Source: Arthrobacter mobilis (lineage in GTDB: Bacteria > Actinomycetota > Actinomycetes > Actinomycetales > Micrococcaceae). Taken from it: a stretch of DNA of 64,000 nucleotides. Each line of letters opens with the position of its first letter. Positions within the stretch are counted from its first letter, which is position 1. Positions 57,884 through 64,000 of this stretch are shown in pieces. The stretch is taken from positions 76,212 to 140,211 of the forward strand of contig NZ_JAAZSQ010000004.1 of assembly GCF_012395835.1 (NCBI RefSeq). The letters run 5' to 3'. A program made the position numbers and the translations under genes. The notes below the pieces were generated by a model, which was given only the letters and a program-made list of their open reading frames with translations, was not told where the DNA came from and did no database searches.

Positions 57884-59428
57884 TTGCGCGCTCTGCTCCG
57901 GTTATCTGCAGCTGGATTCGCGGCCCTTCTCACGCTCTCGGGCTGCGGCTTCAGTGGCGGGGGTGCTCAGACCGGACAGGCCCCGGACCCTGACCAGCGG
58001 ATTGTGGTGGACAACTTCCGCGCACCCGTGGCGGACTGGGCCTTGGAGAGCGACGCCGCCTACATCCTGTCCTTGTCCGGGTGCCTCGAAACCCTCACCA
58101 AGTATGACCATGCCCAGGGGAAAATCGTGCCCTCGTTGGCCACCGAGTGGAAGCAGTCCTCGACCCGCGACTGGGATTTCACCCTCCGTGACGGGGTGCG
58201 GTTCCAGGACGGCACCGACCTGACGGCGGAAGCGGTCGTCACCTCCTTGCAGAAGGTGCTGGATGCGGAAGTCCCGGCCCGGGCCTTCAACCCCACCGTC
58301 GTCAGCGGCGTGCAGGCGCTGGATGAGCACACCGTGCGCATCACGACGCCGGTCGAAAGCCCGCTGGTTCCCTATCGCCTGGCCAGTGTCAACACGGGAG
58401 TGTTGTCTCAGGCTGCCTATGAGGACGGGGCAGTGGATCCGTTCGGGCACTGCACCGGACCGTTCACTCCCGTGTCGGAAAAGCCGAAGCAGTCCCTGAC
58501 CTTGGACCGGAACGAGGACTACTGGGGAGGGCCGGTACAGCTTGCCGGTGCCGAGGTCCGGTTCATTACCGACGGAGCCACCCGTGCCGCGCAGGTCCAG
58601 ACCGGCGAAGCGGACGTCTCCCTCTCCGTCCCTGTCTCCAGCCTGTCCGCCTTGGACGGGCACTCCGACGTCAAGGTGCTCAAAGCTGATTCCCCGCGCA
58701 CCGCGACCCTGTACATGAACAACAGCCGGGCCCCGTTCGACGACGTCAACTTCCGCAAGGCCATCCGCTCGGCCCTCGATTTGGACGCACTCGCCAGCAG
58801 CGTCTACGAAGGCGCCGCCATTCCGGCCAGCGGGCCCTTCGCCTCATCCGAACCGTGGGCGACGCAGAGCACCGGGGCTGCGCGGCAGGACGTGAAGGCA
58901 GCCAAGGATCTGCTCGCCGCCGCCGGATATACCCCCGGGCGGCCGCTGGAAATCATCGCGATCGTGGAACGGGCGGAGTTCGCCGATGTGGCCACCGTCA
59001 TCCAGGAGAACCTGAAGAACGTCGGCGTTCCAGTGACTATCGAGACCAAGGAGTACGCCTCGGTGGAACCGGACCTGCTGGCGGGCGACTATGACATGGT
59101 GCTGAGCCAGCGCAACCGCCTGATCGACATCGCTGATCCGATTGGCTTCCTCACGGCGGACTACACCTGCGACGGATCGTACAATCTCAGCCATTTCTGC
59201 AACAAGGAATACGACCAGATCATCGCCAAGGCGGCCGGGACCGGCGATGCTCAGGAGCGTTACCGGCTGTACGCCGAAGCGGGGAAGATCCTCGAGGAGC
59301 AGGCCGTCAACATCTGGCTGGTCAACGAACAGGCCATCGACGCGGTCCGTTCGGATCTGCAGTCCTATGTCCAGGACCCGCTGTCCCGGTACGTGCTCAC
59401 TGCTGATACCAGCAAGCCCGGCTCGTGA
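57884..59428 (+). CDS. ABC transporter substrate-binding lipoprotein, family 5
   Basis: A protein of about 514 residues. A signal peptide ends in the lipobox LSGC (Cys21 from the TTG start). The family-5 (peptide/nickel/opine) binding fold follows: PSLATEWKQSSTRDWDFTLRDGVRFQDGTDLTAEAVVTSLQKVLD, GPFTPVSEKPKQSLTLDRNEDYWGG, TLYMNNSRAPFDDVNFRKAIRSALD and a C-terminal QAVNIWLVNEQAIDAV. The TTG at 57884 is preferred because AGGTGG lies ahead of it; a GTG at 57875 is in frame. A DtxR-type box upstream and the MFS gene at the operon end suggest capture of a metal-chelate or metallophore. Peptide import is the alternative. Confidence 0.85.
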   Translation: MRALLRLSAAGFAALLTLSGCGFSGGGAQTGQAPDPDQRIVVDNFRAPVADWALESDAAYILSLSGCLETLTKYDHAQGKIVPSLATEWKQSSTRDWDFTLRDGVRFQDGTDLTAEAVVTSLQKVLDAEVPARAFNPTVVSGVQALDEHTVRITTPVESPLVPYRLASVNTGVLSQAAYEDGAVDPFGHCTGPFTPVSEKPKQSLTLDRNEDYWGGPVQLAGAEVRFITDGATRAAQVQTGEADVSLSVPVSSLSALDGHSDVKVLKADSPRTATLYMNNSRAPFDDVNFRKAIRSALDLDALASSVYEGAAIPASGPFASSEPWATQSTGAARQDVKAAKDLLAAAGYTPGRPLEIIAIVERAEFADVATVIQENLKNVGVPVTIETKEYASVEPDLLAGDYDMVLSQRNRLIDIADPIGFLTADYTCDGSYNLSHFCNKEYDQIIAKAAGTGDAQERYRLYAEAGKILEEQAVNIWLVNEQAIDAVRSDLQSYVQDPLSRYVLTADTSKPGS

Positions 59429-59459
59429 AGGTGAGCCGTGTGGGAAGACCGCAAGGTCG

Positions 59460-60401
59460 ATGAAGGCGTTCCTGGCCAGGAGGACGGCCACCCTGGGGGT
59501 GGCTGTCCTCCTGGCGTCCTTCGTAGTCTTCCTGATTCCCTATGTGACGCCGGGCGACCCGGTGCGGAAAATCATCAGGTCGCGCGTGGCCGGGGACGTG
59601 ATCGACGACGCCACAGTCCAAAGGCTGGCGGTTGAGCTGGGGCTGCAGGATCCGTTTTGGGTGCAGTACGTCCGGTGGCTGGCCCGGTTCTGCAGCGGTG
59701 ACATGGGCCTGTCCCATGTCAGCCGGACGCCGGTGATTGACCAGGTGCTCCCTGCGCTGTCGGTCACGCTGAGCCTGGTGGTTCTGACCCTGGGAACGGC
59801 CGCCGTCGCCGCCCTGGTTTTGGGGATTACCGCCGCCCTGCAGGAGGGGCACGTGGCCGACAGGTTGATTACGACGACGACCCAGGCGTTCATTGCTATG
59901 CCGGAATACTGGCTGGCACCGGTGCTCGTGCTGGTCTTCGCGCTCAAATTGTCGGTGCTGCCTTCCGCCGGGTGGACCGGGCCGGCATCGGCGGTCCTGC
60001 CGGTCGCGGCCCTGGCCCTGCGCCCGACGAGTTACTTCACCTCGGCGGTGCGCGAGGGCGTGATCGACGCGCTGCGCGCCGAGCACATCGCCGCAGCGCG
60101 GAGCCGCGGACTCACCTACGCGCAGGCCGTCTGGAGGCATGCGGTGCCCAATGGCATGCTTCCCCTGACGACCATGGTCTCCGTGTGGTTCGCCGGCCTG
60201 CTGGGCGGGTCGGTCATCGTGGAGGTCATCTTCGCGATCCCGGGCATGGGCCGGCTGCTCTACGACGCAGTGCTCAACAGCGACATTCCCGTGGCGCAGG
60301 GCGGCGTGGCGGTGGTAGTGGGGCTGGCGGTGGTGCTGACCACGCTGGCAGACCTGGCCCACCGGCTCCTCAACCCCCGGCTGAGGGAGCATCATGCGTG
60401 A
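59460..60401 (+). CDS. ABC transporter permease (DppB/NikB type)
   Basis: A 313-residue membrane protein opening MKAFLARRTATLGVAVLLASFVVFLIPYVTPGDPV, the usual DppB-like N-terminus, with ELGLQDPFWVQYVRWL, six segments and the EAA loop EHIAAARSRGLTYAQAVWRHAVPNGMLPLTTMVSVWFAGLLGGSVIVEVIFAIPGMGRLLYDAVL. AAGG lies four bases before the ATG. It is 31 bases after the binding-protein gene and overlaps the next permease gene by eight bases. Confidence 0.9.
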   Translation: MKAFLARRTATLGVAVLLASFVVFLIPYVTPGDPVRKIIRSRVAGDVIDDATVQRLAVELGLQDPFWVQYVRWLARFCSGDMGLSHVSRTPVIDQVLPALSVTLSLVVLTLGTAAVAALVLGITAALQEGHVADRLITTTTQAFIAMPEYWLAPVLVLVFALKLSVLPSAGWTGPASAVLPVAALALRPTSYFTSAVREGVIDALRAEHIAAARSRGLTYAQAVWRHAVPNGMLPLTTMVSVWFAGLLGGSVIVEVIFAIPGMGRLLYDAVLNSDIPVAQGGVAVVVGLAVVLTTLADLAHRLLNPRLREHHA

Positions 60402-61239
60402 CCGGTCCATATCCACCTGGTTGGCGGTGGCGGTCCTGGCGCTCATCGTGCTGTCGGTAGCCGCCTCCCCCTGGGTCGCACCGTACCCGCCCGCCGAACA
60501 GAACCTGGCCCTCAGGCTGGCCCCGCCCAGCGGGGCGCACTGGGTGGGGACGGACCATCTGGGCCGGGATATCCTGAGCCGGCTGCTCGACGGCGGACGC
60601 TTCTCGCTATCGATCGCCGCCCTGGCCACGGTGCTGGCGGGTCTGGTCGGGACCGCCATCGGGGTGCTCAGCGCCCGGCGGCGGGGCTGGGTCGACGAGT
60701 TCTTCACCCGGACCAACGACGTCCTGCTGGCCCTGCCGGAGATGGTCATCGCGCTGTTCATCGTCGCGGTGCTGGGCACCGGCTTCCCGTCCCTGCTGTT
60801 GGCGCTGATCGTGACCGGCTGGACTCCCTTTGCCCGGCTGGCCAGGGCACTGGCCTATGACGTCTCGGCCCAGGGCTTTGTCCAGGCAGCGCGCGTGCTG
60901 GGCTGCCCGCCGTCCTTCATCGTCTTCCGGCACGTCCTGCCGCATCTGGCCGCGCCGATGCTGGGCCTGGCCACGCTCCGGTTTGGACACCTGCTCATCA
61001 ATGTCGGCGCCCTCTCCTACCTGGGGCTCGGGGTCCAGCCGCCGCAGTCGGATTGGGGTTCGATGCTGGCCGCCGCACAGCCCTATGCCATGAGGGCCCC
61101 GCTGACGATCCTCGCTCCGGGCCTGGCGATCTTCGCCGTCGCGCTGTGCGTCACCCTGCTTGGCCAGCGCCTGGCACACATGACCGGCAGCCAGCTGCTG
61201 CTGTCCCGGACTCCGTCACGGACGCCCGCCGATGCCTGA
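60394..61239 (+). CDS. ABC transporter permease (DppC/NikC type)
   Basis: A 281-residue membrane protein with the DppC-like opening AVLALIVLSVAASPWVAPYPP, HWVGTDHLGRDILSRLLDGGRFSLSIA, DEFFTRTNDVLLALPEMVIALF and EAA loop FVQAARVLGCPPSFIVFRHVLPHLAAPMLGLATLRFGHLLINVGALSYLGLGVQPPQSDWGSML. It pairs with the upstream permease to form the channel, and overlaps the ATPase gene by eight bases. Confidence 0.9.
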   Translation: MRDRSISTWLAVAVLALIVLSVAASPWVAPYPPAEQNLALRLAPPSGAHWVGTDHLGRDILSRLLDGGRFSLSIAALATVLAGLVGTAIGVLSARRRGWVDEFFTRTNDVLLALPEMVIALFIVAVLGTGFPSLLLALIVTGWTPFARLARALAYDVSAQGFVQAARVLGCPPSFIVFRHVLPHLAAPMLGLATLRFGHLLINVGALSYLGLGVQPPQSDWGSMLAAAQPYAMRAPLTILAPGLAIFAVALCVTLLGQRLAHMTGSQLLLSRTPSRTPADA

Positions 61240-62938
61240 AGACCTGGTCATCGAGCACCTGCACGTGCGGCGCCGGACGGCCCTCCACTTCCGCGGCGCC
61301 CAGGCGGCGTCCCCGGCCGGTTCCGTTTCCCCCTCCATCCTGTCCGATGTCAGCCTTTCCGTTGCCCCGGGCGAGTTCGTCGCACTGGTCGGTGGATCCG
61401 GAAGTGGCAAGACGATGACCGCGATGTCCATCCTGCAGCTGCTTCCTCCGCAGGCGGCCGTCGATTCCGGGACGATACGCCTGGGCGGCCTGGACCTGAC
61501 CAGGGCCACGGAGGCCGAACTCAACAAAGTCCGCGGGGGCCGGATCGGCATGCTTTACCAGCAGCCCAAGCGGATGTTCAATCCCCGAAAGACCATCGGC
61601 GCGCATCTTCAGGAATCGTTGAAGCTCCACCGCGGCCTGAGGGGAAGAGCCGCCGCTGTGCACGTGCTCGACCTGCTGGCCGAGGTCGGTTTCGAGAATC
61701 CGGCCTGGTGCGCCCAGGCCCGTGCACACCAGCTCTCGGGCGGCATGGCCCAGCGGGCCATGACAGCCCTCGCCCTGGCAGGACAGCCGGACATGCTTTT
61801 AGCGGACGAGCCGACGTCCGCACTGGACAAAGTGCTCGAACGGCAGATCCTGCAGTTGCTCGACAGGGAACGGCACGAACGCGGACTGGGGATCCTCTAC
61901 ATCACGCACAACATCGCCACGGTCTCCGCCTTCGCGGACCGCGTCGTGGTGATGGAAGCCGGCCAGGTCAGGGAATCCGGGCCTGCCGCGGCGGTACTGA
62001 ACGCCCCTCAGGCGACCTACACCAAGCAGCTTCTGGAAGCAGCGGCCCTGTCCCGGGGCAAGGATCTGCCCCCCATCCAGCAGGCGCGGAACGTCCTGGC
62101 CCTGGACGGCGTCACGAAACAGTTCGGGCCGCACAAGCGGCGCAGCCGCCCGGTTTTGAAGGAGGTCTCCTTCACCCTCCGGCAGGGAGAGATCCTCGGC
62201 ATCCTGGGGCAATCCGGCTCCGGGAAAAGCACCTTGGCCCGTGCGATTGTTGGCCTCGAGGTCCCGGACGGCGGAACCATCACCCGGACCCTGGCAGCGG
62301 AGCCGGGCAAGCACGCCGCAGCAGGCACGAAGGTCCAGCTCGTGTTCCAGGAACCGCACGACTCGTTCGACCCGCGCATGAAACTGCTCACCAGTCTGGA
62401 AGCGCCCCTGCGGCAGCGGCCTGACCTCACAGCCGAGGAACGGCGGCAACGCATCCTCGAGGTCATGAACGACGTGGAACTGGATTCGGGCATGCTGGAC
62501 AGGTACCCGGGCCAGTGCTCGGGAGGCCAGCTCCAGAGGGCGACCATCGCCAGGGCGCTCCTGCTGGAGCCCGAGGTCCTGATCTGCGACGAGGCTACTT
62601 CCGCCTTGGACGCCTTGACCCAGCGCAAGGTCCTGGACCTGCTGCTGCGCCTGCACCGGGACCGCCGGCTGTCCCTGATCATGATCTCCCACGACCTGGA
62701 CGTCATCCGCTACATGAGCCACCGGGTCGCCGTACTGTTCCAAGGCGCCCTGGTGGAGGTTGCCGAGACCCGGGATTTCTTCTTCTGTCAGCAGCACGAG
62801 CACAGCAGGAAACTGGTGTCAGCCGTCCTCCCTTTCCGAGGGCAGGCACCCCAGGACGGTCCGCGTCGTCCGGCGGCCGGCCTTCCGGGCAGGGAAGCGC
62901 CGCGGGAACAGCAGGTCACCGACCAACTGGTGCAGTGA
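61232..62938 (+). CDS. Double ABC ATPase (DppD-DppF fusion)
   Basis: A 568-residue protein holding two complete nucleotide-binding domains. The first (about 1-260): Walker A LVGGSGSGKTMTAM, signature LSGGMAQRAMTALAL, Walker B MLLADEPTSALD, switch ITHN. The second (about 280-530): Walker A ILGQSGSGKSTLA, signature CSGGQLQRATIARAL, Walker B LICDEATSALD, switch ISHD. Both sets of motifs are intact. Such fusions power family-5 importers. It follows the permeases directly and is followed by an MFS gene one base later. Confidence 0.92.
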   Translation: MPEDLVIEHLHVRRRTALHFRGAQAASPAGSVSPSILSDVSLSVAPGEFVALVGGSGSGKTMTAMSILQLLPPQAAVDSGTIRLGGLDLTRATEAELNKVRGGRIGMLYQQPKRMFNPRKTIGAHLQESLKLHRGLRGRAAAVHVLDLLAEVGFENPAWCAQARAHQLSGGMAQRAMTALALAGQPDMLLADEPTSALDKVLERQILQLLDRERHERGLGILYITHNIATVSAFADRVVVMEAGQVRESGPAAAVLNAPQATYTKQLLEAAALSRGKDLPPIQQARNVLALDGVTKQFGPHKRRSRPVLKEVSFTLRQGEILGILGQSGSGKSTLARAIVGLEVPDGGTITRTLAAEPGKHAAAGTKVQLVFQEPHDSFDPRMKLLTSLEAPLRQRPDLTAEERRQRILEVMNDVELDSGMLDRYPGQCSGGQLQRATIARALLLEPEVLICDEATSALDALTQRKVLDLLLRLHRDRRLSLIMISHDLDVIRYMSHRVAVLFQGALVEVAETRDFFFCQQHEHSRKLVSAVLPFRGQAPQDGPRRPAAGLPGREAPREQQVTDQLVQ

Positions 62939-62939
62939 G

Positions 62940-64000
62940 ATGGAAGAAATAAGTGATGCCCCGCCCGTGCCGAGGCGCCAGCCCGGACGCAGGAAGCCGC
63001 TGATGCCGTTCCGCGACTACCCGCCTGAGGCGCGCACCCTGCTGGGAGCCCAGCTGGTGTTCAACCTGGGCTTCTACGCCGTGGTGCCCTTCCTGGCCGG
63101 GGCAATGCAGACGGAGTACGGGCTGGGGGCTGCGGCAATCGGGCTGGTGCTCGGGGCCCGTACCTTCAGCCAGCAGGGGATGTTCCTGCTTGGAGGCATG
63201 CTCGCCGACCGATGGGGCACCCGCCGGTCGATCCTCACCGGATGCCTGGTCCGCATTCTCGGTTACGCTACCTTGGCAGCGGCCGCCGACTTCCCCCTGT
63301 TCCTCCTTGGAGCTGTGCTCACCGGGGCCGGCGGGGCCCTGTTCTCCCCAGCCCTGCAGGCGCAGTTGTCCCATGCCGACCGGCTGGCCGCGGGCAAAGA
63401 ACCGGCCGGCGGGAAACCGGGCCGGCGGTCGGTGTTCGTGTGGCTGGCGATCACCGGCGAGATCGGTGCCGTGCTGGGCCCGGTACTCGGATCGGCCCTG
63501 TGGGGGTGGGGCTTCGACGCCGCTCTGGCCGCCGGCATCGCGGTCTTCGCTGCCGTCACGGTCCTGCTCTGGTACCGGCTGCCGGCGCCAAACGCCTCCG
63601 CTCCGAAAGAACCGCGTCTGCGCAAGACCCGCACCGCACCGGTTCCGGACCACCCGGCTTTGGGTTGCCTGCGGAACCGGCGCTTCGTGGTGTTCTGCCT
63701 GCTCGCCAGCACAGACCTGCTGGCCTACAACCAGCTGTATTTCGCCATCCCGATCGAGCTGAACCGCCGGGGCCTGGAGCCGGCATGGCTTGGAGCACTG
63801 TTCCTGCTGGCCTCGGCCCTGACACTGCTTCTGCAGCTGCCGGTCTCCGCCGCGGGCAGGCGCCTCGGCACAGGCGCTTGCCTTTCAGCCGGCTTTGCGA
63901 CCCTGGCCGCCGCCTTCACAGTGGCTGCCGTGTCCTCGGTGCACTCCGGGACATCCGGGGGTTCGATACTGCCGGTTATGGGCACGGTCGCGGTCCTGGT
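62940..64000 (+). CDS. MFS transporter, C-terminus beyond window
   Basis: The first 353 residues are visible and the frame runs off the right edge. It opens after a short charged N-terminus with LLGAQLVFNLGFYAVVPFLAGAMQTEYGLGAAAIGLVLGARTFSQQGMFLLGGMLADRWGTRRSILTG, the typical first MFS half; about ten segments are visible. The ATG is one base after the ATPase stop codon, so it belongs to the operon. In staphylopine-type systems an MFS protein exports the metallophore that the ABC importer brings back with metal; that role is inferred from gene order and the iron box. Confidence 0.85.
   Translation, partial: MEEISDAPPVPRRQPGRRKPLMPFRDYPPEARTLLGAQLVFNLGFYAVVPFLAGAMQTEYGLGAAAIGLVLGARTFSQQGMFLLGGMLADRWGTRRSILTGCLVRILGYATLAAAADFPLFLLGAVLTGAGGALFSPALQAQLSHADRLAAGKEPAGGKPGRRSVFVWLAITGEIGAVLGPVLGSALWGWGFDAALAAGIAVFAAVTVLLWYRLPAPNASAPKEPRLRKTRTAPVPDHPALGCLRNRRFVVFCLLASTDLLAYNQLYFAIPIELNRRGLEPAWLGALFLLASALTLLLQLPVSAAGRRLGTGACLSAGFATLAAAFTVAAVSSVHSGTSGGSILPVMGTVAVL

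Noticed and set aside
1-64000. CRISPR arrays, rRNA and ordinary tRNA genes
   Set aside because: No regularly spaced repeats, no cas genes, and no tRNA or rRNA signatures other than the tRNA-like end of ssrA were recognised by eye; a tRNAscan or covariance-model search would be decisive.

Overview
The window is very GC-rich, with tight operons, ATGA start/stop overlaps, GTG starts and strong GC hairpin terminators. Gene content (BioQ-type biotin repressor, ECF42/YCII pair, DtxR-type iron box, actinobacterial tmRNA, SAM-IV riboswitch) points to an actinobacterium, most likely an Arthrobacter-like member of the Micrococcaceae. This assignment is inferred from gene content; no rRNA gene lies in the window.

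Layout. 1-9.3 kb: an encapsulin-cargo ferritin-like protein (cut by the left edge), a DUF4242 protein, an MFS carrier, a membrane-anchored metzincin, a SAM-IV riboswitch followed by a flavin reductase and metNIQ, a DUF2254 membrane protein and an anchored protein of unknown function. 9.4-15.4 kb: a bioQ-type repressor divergent from bioB-bioA-bioF-P450-bioD. 15.5-24.2 kb: a YCII protein with an ECF42 sigma factor, xdhABC, a small secreted protein, an HxlR regulator with its NAD(P)-binding target gene, and an NTF2-like protein. 24.3-52.4 kb: a large accessory cluster for catabolism of phenolic or aromatic-ketone compounds. It holds a HpaB-type hydroxylase, a flavin reductase fused to a GntR regulator, MmgE/PrpD, two zinc alcohol dehydrogenases, a 4-hydroxyacetophenone-type Baeyer-Villiger monooxygenase with a coupled esterase, an SsuABC/TauABC-type ABC importer, aldehyde dehydrogenase, two SDRs, a VAO-family flavoprotein, an FMN monooxygenase, an MHS-family importer, an extradiol-type dioxygenase, an MhpA-like hydroxylase and an FAH-family enzyme, with GntR and LysR regulators. 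52.5-57.6 kb: an ankyrin lipoprotein, a CynX-like carrier with a coupled GntR regulator, an AraC regulator, a YCII protein and ssrA (tmRNA). 57.8-64 kb: an operon behind a DtxR-type box (family-5 binding lipoprotein, two permeases, a double ATPase and an MFS protein cut by the right edge), resembling metallophore import/export systems.

How the genes may work together. In the catabolic cluster a benzylic oxidation (VAO family), alcohol oxidation (ADH/SDR), Baeyer-Villiger oxygen insertion, ester hydrolysis, ring hydroxylation (HpaB or MhpA type), extradiol cleavage and aldehyde/FAH processing form a plausible route from a 4-alkylphenol or hydroxyacetophenone to central metabolism; the true substrate is not known. 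Several promoters of this cluster carry a similar A/T-rich near-palindrome, suggesting common control. The points most worth following are the flavin reductase-GntR fusion, the P450 without an ExxR motif in the biotin operon, the shared operator, the metal-regulated operon at the right end, and a 60-bp IS3-like mini-element lodged in a terminator loop.
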